Source: Streptomyces sp. SPB162 (lineage in GTDB: Bacteria > Actinomycetota > Actinomycetes > Streptomycetales > Streptomycetaceae). From it: a stretch of DNA of 64,000 nt. The notes under the pieces were generated by a model that was not told where the DNA came from, made no database searches, and was given only the letters and a program-made list of their open reading frames with translations. Shown one piece after another: positions 36,284 through 43,912 of this stretch (the first letter of the stretch is position 1; each line of letters starts with the position of its first letter). The position numbers and the translations under genes are program-made. The DNA lies in the NCBI RefSeq assembly GCF_029504575.1, contig NZ_JAQFII010000001.1, positions 6,083,001-6,147,000 of the forward strand. Direction: 5' to 3'.

Positions 36284-37632
36284 CAGAAGTCCCACCCCTC
36301 TTGTTCCTTCTCCGCGGCGGACGCGCCGGCCGCGGCCGGCGCGGCGAACGCCTCGCCCGCCATGCCCGCGGTCAGCGTCGTGCCGTCCGCCGGGTCGATC
36401 AGCAGGAAGGAGCCCGTCAGCCGCGAGTCCGCGTAGGCGTCCAGCGGCAGCGGCTCGGCGGTGCGCAGCACGACGGCGCCGATGTCGTTGACGTCCAGCT
36501 GCGCCGGTCCCGACTCGTGCGCGAGCCCGGCCGTCAGGTTGATGCGGTACGGGAGCTCCTTGACGACGGCCTTCACCGTGCGCGTCGCGTGCTTGAGCAG
36601 CACCCGGGAGCCGACCTTGAGCGGCCGCTCGTGCAGGTGGCAGACGGTCGCCTCGACGTCCTGGGTGGTCGCCGGCGCGGAGGCGGTCGGCGCGATCAGG
36701 TCGCCGCGCGAGATGTCCAGGTCGTCGGCGAGCAGCACGGTCACCGACTGCGGCGCCCAGGCGGTGTCCACCGACTCGCCGAGGGCGTCGATACCGGTGA
36801 TGGTGCTGGTCGCGCCGGACGGCAGGACCGTCACCTCGTCACCGACCCGCAGGATGCCCGAGGCGATCCGGCCCGCGTAGCCGCGGTAGTCCGGGTGCGC
36901 GGCGGTCTGCGGGCGGATCACGTACTGGACCGGGAAGCGGGCCGGGGCGTCGGTGAGGTCGGTGCCGACCTGCACCGTCTCCAGGTGCTCCAGGACGGTG
37001 GGGCCGCCGTACCAGTCCATGTTCGCGGACGCGGTCACGACGTTGTCCCCGGCGAGCGCCGAGATCGGGATCGTGGTGATGTCCGGGACGCCGAGCGACG
37101 CCGCGTACGCGGTGAACTCCTCGGCGATGGCCGCGAAGACGGGCTCCGCGTACTCCACCAGGTCCATCTTGTTGACGGCCAGCACCACGTGCGGGACGCG
37201 CAGCAGCGCGGCCACCGCGGCGTGCCGCCGGGTCTGCTCCACGACGCCGTTGCGGGCGTCGACGAGCACCACGGCCAGCTCGGCGGTCGAGGCTCCGGTG
37301 ACCATGTTGCGGGTGTACTGCACGTGGCCCGGGGTGTCGGCGAGGATGAAACGGCGCCGCGGGGTGGCGAAGTACCGGTACGCCACGTCGATGGTGATGC
37401 CCTGCTCGCGCTCGGCCCGCAGGCCGTCGGTGAGCAGCGCGAGGTCCGGCGCCTCCTGGCCGCGGCGGCGCGAGGCGTGTTCGACGGCCTCCAGCTGGTC
37501 GGTCAGGACCGACTTGGAGTCGTGCAGCAGTCGACCGACCAGGGTGGACTTGCCGTCGTCTACGGAGCCGGCGGTGGCGAAGCGCAGCTGCGAGGTGGCC
37601 GCGATCTGCTCGGCGGTGGTGATGCTGGTCAT
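36283..37632 (-). CDS. cysN: Sulfate adenylyltransferase, GTPase subunit
   Basis: CysN (449 residues) couples GTP hydrolysis to APS synthesis by CysD. The EF-Tu-like G domain shows GSVDDGKSTLVGRLL (G1), the switch region GITIDVAYRYF, DTPGHVQYTRNM (G3) and NKMDLV (G4). Two beta-barrel domains follow. It is not fused to an APS kinase, since CysC is separate. The start is directly adjacent to the cysD stop. The C-terminal tail EQEGWDF is short. Confidence 0.96.
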   Translation of the reverse strand: MTSITTAEQIAATSQLRFATAGSVDDGKSTLVGRLLHDSKSVLTDQLEAVEHASRRRGQEAPDLALLTDGLRAEREQGITIDVAYRYFATPRRRFILADTPGHVQYTRNMVTGASTAELAVVLVDARNGVVEQTRRHAAVAALLRVPHVVLAVNKMDLVEYAEPVFAAIAEEFTAYAASLGVPDITTIPISALAGDNVVTASANMDWYGGPTVLEHLETVQVGTDLTDAPARFPVQYVIRPQTAAHPDYRGYAGRIASGILRVGDEVTVLPSGATSTITGIDALGESVDTAWAPQSVTVLLADDLDISRGDLIAPTASAPATTQDVEATVCHLHERPLKVGSRVLLKHATRTVKAVVKELPYRINLTAGLAHESGPAQLDVNDIGAVVLRTAEPLPLDAYADSRLTGSFLLIDPADGTTLTAGMAGEAFAAPAAAGASAAEKEQEGWDF

Positions 37633-38559
37633 TTAGAAGTACCCCTCGCGCTTGCGGTCTTCCATCGCGGCCTCGGACATCTTGTCGTCGGCGCGGGTCG
37701 CGCCCCGCTCGGTGAGCCGGGACGCGGCGATCTCCACGATGACCTGGTCGATGGTGAAGGCGTCGGAGTCCACCGCGCCGGTGCAGGACATGTCCCCGAC
37801 GGTGCGGTAGCGGATGGTCCGCTTCTCGACGGTCTCGCCGGGCTTCGGGCCGCCCCAGTCGCCCGCCGTCAGCCACATGCCGCTGCGGGCGAAGACGTCC
37901 CGCTCGTGCGCGTAGTAGATCTCCGGCAGTTCGATGCCCTCGCGGGCGATGTACTGCCACACGTCCAGCTCGGTCCAGTTGGAGAGCGGGAAGACCCGGA
38001 CGTGCTCGCCGGCCGCGTGCTTGCCGTTGTAGAGCTGCCACAGCTCGGGGCGCTGGCGGCGCGGGTCCCAGGCGCCGAACTCGTCGCGCAGGGAGAAGAC
38101 GCGCTCCTTGGCGCGGGCCTTCTCCTCGTCGCGGCGGCCGCCGCCGAAGACCGCGTCGAACCGGCCCTCGCCGATCGCGTCGAGCAGCGGCACCGTCTGC
38201 AGCGGGTTGCGGGTCCCGTCGGGGCGCTCGCGCAGCCGGCCGTCGTCGATGTAGTCCTGCACGCTCGCCACGTGCAGGCGCAGGCCGTGCTCGGCGACCG
38301 TGCGGTCCCGGTACTCCAGCACCTCGGGGAAGTTGTGGCCGGTGTCCACGTGCAGCAGCGAGAACGGCACCGCGGCCGGCGCGAACGCCTTCAGCGCCAG
38401 GTGCAGCATGACGATGGAGTCCTTGCCGCCGGAGAAGAGGATCACCGGCCGCTCGAACTCGCCCGCGACCTCGCGGAAGATGTGCACCGCCTCGGACTCG
38501 AGCGCGTCCAGGTGGCTCAGCGCGTACGCGGATTCATTGGGTGCGGCAACGGTGGTCAC
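37633..38559 (-). CDS. cysD: Sulfate adenylyltransferase, catalytic subunit
   Basis: CysD (308 residues) makes adenosine 5'-phosphosulfate from ATP and sulfate. The PP-loop FSGGKDSIVMLH and the block FGGGRRDEEKARAKERVFS are family hallmarks, with RPELWQLYNGK and NWTELDVWQYI further on. The GTG at 38559 overlaps the cysC stop (GTGA) and has GAGAGGGG upstream. It works as a complex with CysN, whose gene follows without a gap. Confidence 0.96.
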   Translation of the reverse strand: MTTVAAPNESAYALSHLDALESEAVHIFREVAGEFERPVILFSGGKDSIVMLHLALKAFAPAAVPFSLLHVDTGHNFPEVLEYRDRTVAEHGLRLHVASVQDYIDDGRLRERPDGTRNPLQTVPLLDAIGEGRFDAVFGGGRRDEEKARAKERVFSLRDEFGAWDPRRQRPELWQLYNGKHAAGEHVRVFPLSNWTELDVWQYIAREGIELPEIYYAHERDVFARSGMWLTAGDWGGPKPGETVEKRTIRYRTVGDMSCTGAVDSDAFTIDQVIVEIAASRLTERGATRADDKMSEAAMEDRKREGYF

Positions 38560-39116
38560 AGTGCCAGTCCCCTCTCGACGAGCAGCGCCTGCAGCGCCGC
38601 GGCGGAGTCCTCGACGGTGCGCCCGTGGGTCTCGAGGCGCAGATCCGGTGCCTCGGGCGTCTCGTACGGGTCGTCGACCCCGGTGAGCCCGGAGATCTCA
38701 CCGGCGGCCTGTTTCGCGTACAGCCCCTTCACATCGCGTTCCGAGCACACCTCGACCGGCGTGGCCACGTGCACCTCCAGATACGGGGTGCCCTGCTTCC
38801 GGTGGCGCCCGCGGACGGCCTCGCGGCTGTCCGCGTAGGGGGCGATGACGGGGACGAGGACCTTGATCCCATTGGAGGCCAGCAGTTCGGCGACGAAGCC
38901 GATCCGCTGCACGTTGGTGTGCCGGTCCTCGCGGGTGAAGCCGAGCCCGGCGGAGAGGAACTCGCGGATCTCGTCGCCGTCCAGCACCTCCACCCGGTGG
39001 CCCGCGTCGCGCAGCCGGTCCGCCAGCGCGAAGGCGACCGTGGTCTTGCCGGCGCTGGGCAGCCCGGTGAGCCACACCGTGGCGCCTGCCTCCCGCGGGC
39101 TCGCTGTCGCGCTCAT
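38556..39116 (-). CDS. cysC: Adenylylsulfate kinase
   Basis: CysC (186 residues) phosphorylates APS to PAPS. It has the P-loop GLPSAGKTT, VEVLDGDEIREFLSAGLGF, REDRHTNVQRIGFVA and PYADSREAVR, which are APS-kinase motifs. The ATG at 39116 has AGGAG six bases upstream; an ATG at 39146 that overlaps the cysH stop would add ten residues and cannot be excluded. Its presence next to a cysH of the iron-sulfur type means that both APS and PAPS could be used. Confidence 0.94.
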   Translation of the reverse strand: MSATASPREAGATVWLTGLPSAGKTTVAFALADRLRDAGHRVEVLDGDEIREFLSAGLGFTREDRHTNVQRIGFVAELLASNGIKVLVPVIAPYADSREAVRGRHRKQGTPYLEVHVATPVEVCSERDVKGLYAKQAAGEISGLTGVDDPYETPEAPDLRLETHGRTVEDSAAALQALLVERGLAL

Positions 39117-39145
39117 CTCTCGCTCCTGGGATATCTGAGTGGTCA

Positions 39146-39850
39146 TCAGCCGTGCAGCCCGCACTCGGTCTTGCCGCGGCCTGCCCAGCGGCCGGCGCGG
39201 GCGTCCTCGCCCTCCAGCACCCGGCGGGTGCACGGGGCGCAGCCGACGGACGCGTAACCGTCCATCAGCAGCGGGTTGGTCAGCACCCCGAACTCCTCGA
39301 CGTACGCGTCCACGTCCGCCTGCGTCCAGCGGGCGATCGGGGAGATCTTCACCTTGCGGCGCTTCTCGTCCCAGCCGACGACCGGGGTGTTGGCGCGGGT
39401 CGGGGACTCGTCGCGGCGCAGCCCGGTGGCCCAGGCGTCGTACGCGGTCAGTCCCTCCTCCAGCGGCTTGACCTTGCGCAGCGCGCAGCACAGGTCCGGG
39501 TCACGGTCGTGCAGCTTCGGGCCGTACTGGGCGTCCTGTTCCGCGACGCTCTGTACCGGGGTCAGCGTGATCAGGTTGACGTCCATCACCGCACCCACGG
39601 CGTCGCGGGTGCCGATGGTCTCGGGGAAGTGGTAGCCGGTGTCGAGGAAGACGACGTCCACGCCGGGAAAGGCGCGGGACGCCAGGTGCGCCACGACGGC
39701 GTCCTCCATCGAGGATGTGACGCAGAAGCGCGGGCCGAACGTCTCGGCGGCCCAGCGCAGTATCTCCAGCGGGGACGCGTCCTCGAGGTCGCGGCCCGCC
39801 TGCTCGGCCAGATCGCGCAGGTCTTCGGCGGTGTGCTGTGCGGTGGTCAC
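39146..39850 (-). CDS. cysH: Assimilatory APS/PAPS reductase with FeS-type cysteines
   Basis: This 234-residue reductase makes sulfite from activated sulfate using thioredoxin. DTGYHFPET is the PP-loop-like substrate segment, and KTECGLHG at the C-terminus holds the catalytic Cys. It has CC in DLCCALRKVKPL and a CxxC in GCAPCTRRV, the four ligands of the [4Fe-4S] cluster that marks APS reductases rather than classical enterobacterial PAPS reductases. The GTG at 39850 overlaps the stop of the small zinc-ribbon gene (GTGA). Confidence 0.94.
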   Translation of the reverse strand: MTTAQHTAEDLRDLAEQAGRDLEDASPLEILRWAAETFGPRFCVTSSMEDAVVAHLASRAFPGVDVVFLDTGYHFPETIGTRDAVGAVMDVNLITLTPVQSVAEQDAQYGPKLHDRDPDLCCALRKVKPLEEGLTAYDAWATGLRRDESPTRANTPVVGWDEKRRKVKISPIARWTQADVDAYVEEFGVLTNPLLMDGYASVGCAPCTRRVLEGEDARAGRWAGRGKTECGLHG

Positions 39851-40041
39851 GACTCGCCTCCGGTCGGGGGGTTCTGGTGAAGTCCCTGGGCCAGCAGGCC
39901 GAGGAACTTCAACTGAAAGGCCCGGTTGCACGCCCGGCATTCCCAGGCGGCGCCCGATCCGTGCGGAACCTTCTCCTCGGAGGGGCGCAGATCCTCGTCC
40001 CCGCAGTACGGGCAGTAGAACGGCGCGGCGCGTTCGGTCAT
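39847..40041 (-). CDS. Small zinc-ribbon protein between sulfite reductase and cysH
   Basis: This 64-residue protein has a CPYCGDEDLRPSEEK knuckle and a CRACNRAFQLKF knuckle, 22 residues apart, so a single zinc ribbon is likely. Its ATG overlaps the sulfite reductase stop and its stop overlaps the cysH start, both by four bases, so it is made in step with both enzymes. I recall the same small gene at this place in the S. coelicolor sulfur cluster. Function is unknown; help with FeS or siroheme enzymes, or redox regulation, is possible. Confidence 0.85.
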   Translation of the reverse strand: MTERAAPFYCPYCGDEDLRPSEEKVPHGSGAAWECRACNRAFQLKFLGLLAQGLHQNPPTGGES

Positions 40042-41735
40042 GACAGGGCCTCCTCGGAGGCGCGGGCGGCCCAGGTCGCGAAGCGCTCGTCACCCTCGCG
40101 CTCGTCCTCGAACCGACGCAGCACGCGCTCGACGTAGTCGCCCAGGCCGGCGGAGGTGACCTTCAGCCCGCGCACCTTGCGGCCGAAGCCGGGGTCCAGG
40201 CCGAGGCTGCCGCCCAGGTGCACCTGGAAGCCCTCGACCTGCTCGCCGTTCTCGTCGGTGACCAGCTGGCCCTTGAGACCGATGTCCGCCACCTGGATGC
40301 GGGCGCAGGAGTTGGGGCAGCCGTTGACGTTGATGGTCAGCGGCTGGTCGAAGTCCGGCAGCCGGTGCTCCAGCTCGTCGATGAGGGAGGCGCCGCGCGC
40401 CTTGGTCTCGACGATGGCCAGCTTGCAGTACTCGATGCCGGTGCAGGCCATGGTGCCGCGCCGGAACGGGGACGGCTTCACCTGGAAGCCGAGCGCCTCG
40501 AGACCGGCCACCAGCGACTCGACCCGGGACTCCGCGACGTCCAGCACGATCATCTTCTGCTCGACCGTGGTGCGCAGCCGGCCCGAGCCGTGCTCCGCCG
40601 CCAGCTCCGCGATCTTCGTCAGCGTGGAGCCGTCGATCCGGCCGACCCGCGGCGCGAAGCCCACGTAGAAGCGGCCGTCGTGCTGGCGGTGCACGCCGAC
40701 GTGGTCGCGCCACTGCTGCTCGGGGTGGACGGGCGCGGGGCCGTCGATGAGCTCGCGCTTCAGGTACTCGTCCTCCAGGACCTGCCGGAACTTCTCGCTG
40801 CCCCAGTCCGCGACCAGGAACTTCAGCCGGGCGCGGTTGCGCAGCCGGCGGTACCCGTAGTCGCGGAAGATGCCGATGACACCGGCCCAGACGTCGCTGA
40901 CGTCCTCCAGCGCGACCCACGCGCCGAGCCGCACGCCCAGCTTGGCGTTGGTGGACAGCCCGCCGCCGACCCACAGGTCGAAGCCGGGGCCGTGCTCGGG
41001 GTGGTTCACACCGACGAAGGCGACGTCGTTGATCTCGTGCGCCACGTCCAGCAGCGGCGAACCGGAGATCGCCGTCTTGAACTTGCGCGGGAGGTTGGAG
41101 AAGTCCTTGGAGCCGATGTAGCGCGTGTGGATCTCGTCGATCGCGGAACTGCCGTCGATGATCTCGTCGGCCGCGATCCCCGCGACCGGCGAGCCGAGGA
41201 TGGTGCGCGGGGTGTCGCCGCACGCCTCGGTGGTGGACAGGCCGACGGCCTCCAGCCGGCGCCAGATCTCCGGGACGTCCTCGATCCGGATCCAGTGGTA
41301 CTGGATGTTCTGCCGGTCCGTCAGGTCCGCGGTGCCGCGGGCGAACTCCTGCGAGATCTCGCCGATGACGCGCAGCTGCTCGGTGGTGAGCCGGCCGCCG
41401 TCGATGCGGACCCGCAGCATGAAGTACTCGTCGTCCAGCTCGTGCGGCTCCAGGACGGCGGTCTTGCCGCCGTCGATCCCGGGCCTGCGCTGGGTGTAGA
41501 GACCCCACCAGCGCATGCGTCCGCGGAGGTCGGCGGGGTCGATCGAGTCGAAGCCGCGCTGGGAGTAGATCGTCTCAATGCGTGTCCGCACGTTGAGACC
41601 GTCGTCGTCCTTCTTCGTCTGCTCGTTGGCGTTGAGCGGGGTGAAGTGGCCCATCGCCCACTGGCCCTCACCACGGTGGCGTCCGGCCTTGCGGCGGGCC
41701 GTGGTGTCGGCTGGTTGATCAGGAGTGGAGGCCAT
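40038..41735 (-). CDS. Ferredoxin-type sulfite reductase
   Basis: This 565-residue enzyme reduces sulfite to sulfide with six electrons from ferredoxin. The siroheme/[4Fe-4S] ligands are in CTGIEYCKLA and NGCPNSCARIQ, and the RRRGxxT-type substrate residues lie in the two internal halves. The family includes nitrite reductases; the sulfur operon and siroheme chelatase make sulfite the likely substrate. The ATG at 41735 has AAGGA upstream. It is the first enzyme gene of a roughly 9-kb minus-strand operon headed by the leader peptide at 41986. Confidence 0.93.
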   Translation of the reverse strand: MASTPDQPADTTARRKAGRHRGEGQWAMGHFTPLNANEQTKKDDDGLNVRTRIETIYSQRGFDSIDPADLRGRMRWWGLYTQRRPGIDGGKTAVLEPHELDDEYFMLRVRIDGGRLTTEQLRVIGEISQEFARGTADLTDRQNIQYHWIRIEDVPEIWRRLEAVGLSTTEACGDTPRTILGSPVAGIAADEIIDGSSAIDEIHTRYIGSKDFSNLPRKFKTAISGSPLLDVAHEINDVAFVGVNHPEHGPGFDLWVGGGLSTNAKLGVRLGAWVALEDVSDVWAGVIGIFRDYGYRRLRNRARLKFLVADWGSEKFRQVLEDEYLKRELIDGPAPVHPEQQWRDHVGVHRQHDGRFYVGFAPRVGRIDGSTLTKIAELAAEHGSGRLRTTVEQKMIVLDVAESRVESLVAGLEALGFQVKPSPFRRGTMACTGIEYCKLAIVETKARGASLIDELEHRLPDFDQPLTINVNGCPNSCARIQVADIGLKGQLVTDENGEQVEGFQVHLGGSLGLDPGFGRKVRGLKVTSAGLGDYVERVLRRFEDEREGDERFATWAARASEEALS

Positions 41736-41881
41736 GGCGATGCGTCCTTCGGGCAGCGGCGAATACGTCGGTGTTAGCGCGGATGCACCCTATGGCCTGC
41801 GGAAACCTGAAAACGATCAGGGCAGTTGGCAGCGGCGGGGCGCGTGGCGCGACCTCGACACGAGAGGGTGGCGGGTTGCCG

Positions 41882-41895
41882 GCGCCGATCGGCGC
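41882..41895 (-). promoter_or_regulatory. Perfect palindrome after the leader peptide, candidate attenuator
   Basis: GCGCCGATCGGCGC is a perfect 14-base palindrome starting eight bases after the leader stop and able to form a hairpin in the mRNA. A ribosome stalled at the leader's late Cys codon would sit next to it. No U-tract follows. Confidence 0.45.
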
Positions 41896-41902
41896 GGCGC
41901 GA

Positions 41903-41986
41903 TCAGATCGCCGGACAGATGGCGCTGGACACGCGGCAGAAGTCGACGTGCGGCCGACCTACCAAGGCGATTCCAGTGCGGGACAT
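41903..41986 (-). CDS. Cysteine-containing leader peptide of the sulfur operon
   Basis: This 27-residue ORF reads MSRTGIALVGRPHVDFCRVS and continues SAICPAI. It matches the actinobacterial putative-leader-peptide pattern (R-x-H-V-D-x-C-R-V-x-S-x-x-C) found before cysteine and sulfur genes. Cys codons are at positions 17 and 24. In mycobacteria, Cys-rich short ORFs are known to attenuate downstream genes when cysteine is plentiful; by analogy this one should sense Cys-tRNA for the operon beginning at 41735. There is no clear ribosome site, so the mRNA may be leaderless. The ORF lies 167 bases before sulfite reductase. Confidence 0.82.
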   Translation of the reverse strand: MSRTGIALVGRPHVDFCRVSSAICPAI

Positions 41987-42027
41987 GTCGGAAGCGTGGC
42001 ATGCGGGTCTCGGAGCAGTCCACCGTC

Positions 42028-42042
42028 GTCCAGTATGTGGAC
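42028..42042. promoter_or_regulatory. Inverted repeat upstream of the leader peptide
   Basis: GTCCA-GTATG-TGGAC is a perfect 5-base inverted repeat with 5-base spacer, 42 bases before the leader ATG. On the minus strand it contains CATACT, a possible -10 element, so it could be an operator overlapping the sulfur operon promoter. Confidence 0.4.
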
Positions 42043-42078
42043 CAGAATATCCCACCTAGTGAGACGTTGTGTTCTGCG

Positions 42079-42651
42079 TCACTGCTCGGAGGCCCACGGT
42101 CCGAGCGGGGCTGCCTGGTCCGCTTCCTCCGCCGTCCTGGTGTCGAAGAGCCGGAAGCCGCGCCGCTCGTAGTTGGCCATCGCATACGGCCCGTCCAGGT
42201 CGCACGTGTGCACCCAGACCCGCTTCGTCGCGTCCCGCCCCGGCCACCGGCCGGCCAGGTCCCAGGCGCGGGCGGTCCCGTACGACAGCAGGTGGCCACC
42301 GATCCCGCGCCCCCGGAAGGCCGGCAGCAGCCCGAAGTACATGATCTCCACGACGCCGTCGTCCTGCGGATCGAGCTCGACGAACCCGGCCGGCGTGCCC
42401 CCCTCGTACGCGACCCACGTCTCCGAGCCCGGCCGCTCCAGATGCGCCTGCCAGCGCCCGTACGTCCAGCCCAGCCGGTCGGTCCACCGGCAGTCCGCGC
42501 CGACCGACGCGTAGAGGAACCGGCTGAAGTCGGGCGACGGCACCTCGGCGGCCACGATCCGGACCCCGTCCTCGGCGGCGGGCACGGCCGAGGGCCGCAG
42601 ATCCGCGGGCGAGGTCTGTTCGAGGGACCAGGTGGTCACGCTGATGCTCAT
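42079..42651 (-). CDS. GNAT family N-acetyltransferase
   Basis: This 190-residue protein has a GNAT core with VEIMYFGLLPAFRGRGIGGHLL (acetyl-CoA loop R-G-R-G-I-G) and a C-terminal strand NYERRGFRLFDTR. The unusual N-terminal segment with RWTDRLGWTYGRW and WVAYEGGTPAGF is shared by a group of actinobacterial acetyltransferases of unknown substrate. Its 3' end is only 37 bases from the candidate operator of the sulfur operon on the same strand, so the promoter of that operon must lie in or just after this gene. Confidence 0.88.
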   Translation of the reverse strand: MSISVTTWSLEQTSPADLRPSAVPAAEDGVRIVAAEVPSPDFSRFLYASVGADCRWTDRLGWTYGRWQAHLERPGSETWVAYEGGTPAGFVELDPQDDGVVEIMYFGLLPAFRGRGIGGHLLSYGTARAWDLAGRWPGRDATKRVWVHTCDLDGPYAMANYERRGFRLFDTRTAEEADQAAPLGPWASEQ

Positions 42652-42751
42652 GGCCGCAGCCTAGGCGGTGGCCCCGCGCGCGGCGAAGTCCGGGAGCCGC
42701 GCCCCCGTGAGCCCTGCCGCGCACCCGCCACGGACTCGTACGCTGTCCCGC

Positions 42752-43696
42752 ATGAGTCCGAGCCGTCCCGTCGTCGTCCTCGGCGAATGCGTCGCCGACG
42801 CCTTCGCCGCCCCCCGGTCCGGCGAGCCGGCCGCCGGGCTCGATCTGACCGTGGTCCCGGGCGGCGGCCCCGCCACCACCGCGGTCGCGCTGGCCCGCCT
42901 CGGCACGCCCACCCGGTTCCTCGGCCGGCTGTCGGGCGACGTCTTCGGGCGGCTCTTCCGCGAGCGGCTGGCCGGCTCCGGCGTCGACCTGACCGGCTGC
43001 CCGGACGCGGCCGAGTCCAGCACGCTCGCCGTGGCCGACCTCGACGGGGCCGGCCGCGCCCGCTACTCCTTCCACGCCGAGGGGACCGCCGACTGGCAGT
43101 GGACGGCGGCCGAACTGACGGCCGGCCTGCCCGCCGGCCCCGCCTGCCTGCACACCGGCTCCCTCGCCCTGGTGCGCGACCCCGGGGCGGAGCGCATCGA
43201 AGAACTCCTGGACGACCTCCACCCCCGCGCGACGATCAGCATCGACCCCAACGTCCGCCCGGGCCTCGTACCCCCCGACCGCTACCGGCAGCGGCTGCCC
43301 CGCTGGTGCCGCGCGGCCGACATCCTGCGCCTCAGCGACGACGACCTCACCCACCTGCACCCCGACACCCCGCCGGAGAAGGCCTGCGACGAGTGGCACG
43401 GCCTCGGCGTCCGCCTCGTCGTCATCACCCTCGGAGCGGCGGGCGCCCTCGCGTCCCTGGACGGGATACGGATCCACGTACCGGCCCACCCGTCCGATGT
43501 CGTCGACACCGTCGGCGCGGGCGACGCCTTCATGGCAGGCCTTCTGCACCACCTCCACTCCGCGGGCCACCTGGGCGGGCGTCTGCCCGCACTCACGTCC
43601 GAGGACGTGCAGGAGGCCGTCGTCCTCGGCACGGCAGTGGCGGCGGCCACCTGCGCGGTGCGGGGCCCGAACCCGCCGTGGCCGCACGAGTTGTAG
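42752..43696 (+). CDS. PfkB-family carbohydrate kinase
   Basis: This 314-residue sugar kinase has the N-terminal PfkB glycine motif PGGGPATTAVALARLG and the C-terminal catalytic motif DTVGAGDAFMAGLL with the base Asp. Fructokinase, ribokinase or 2-keto-3-deoxygluconate kinase activity is possible. The ATG at 42752 lacks a ribosome site but follows TACGCT by eight bases, so it may be leaderless. It is convergent with the GAF regulator; a nested hairpin region separates them. Confidence 0.9.
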   Translation: MSPSRPVVVLGECVADAFAAPRSGEPAAGLDLTVVPGGGPATTAVALARLGTPTRFLGRLSGDVFGRLFRERLAGSGVDLTGCPDAAESSTLAVADLDGAGRARYSFHAEGTADWQWTAAELTAGLPAGPACLHTGSLALVRDPGAERIEELLDDLHPRATISIDPNVRPGLVPPDRYRQRLPRWCRAADILRLSDDDLTHLHPDTPPEKACDEWHGLGVRLVVITLGAAGALASLDGIRIHVPAHPSDVVDTVGAGDAFMAGLLHHLHSAGHLGGRLPALTSEDVQEAVVLGTAVAAATCAVRGPNPPWPHEL

Positions 43697-43723
43697 TCCG
43701 CCTCACCGTTACGCCTCCGGCCG

Positions 43724-43798
43724 GGGTTCGGGCACGCCGGCCCCGCGCGGACCGGTTCGCGCCTGCGGTGGGCTTTCCCCGCCCACCTGCCCGAACCC
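43724..43798. terminator. Nested hairpins between two convergent genes
   Basis: An outer stem GGGTTCGGGCA/TGCCCGAACCC (11 perfect pairs, 43724-43734 with 43788-43798) encloses a GGTGGGC/GCCCACC hairpin (43767-43787) with loop TTTCCCC. It probably works as a bidirectional terminator for the PfkB and GAF-regulator genes. Confidence 0.6.
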
Positions 43799-43912
43799 GT
43801 CACGGACGCGCGGACGTCGGCGCCCGCCGCGAGGCGACCGCAGCCGGACCGCCCGTGGGGCGACGACGACGGAGGGCCCGGCCTGCGCACCCCGCCACCG
43901 GCCCGGACGGAG

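Noticed and set aside
40038-41735. Calling the siroheme enzyme a nitrite reductase
   Set aside because: The families are close, but the operon (cysHCDN, sulfonate uptake, leader peptide) fits sulfite reduction and no nitrate genes are nearby.
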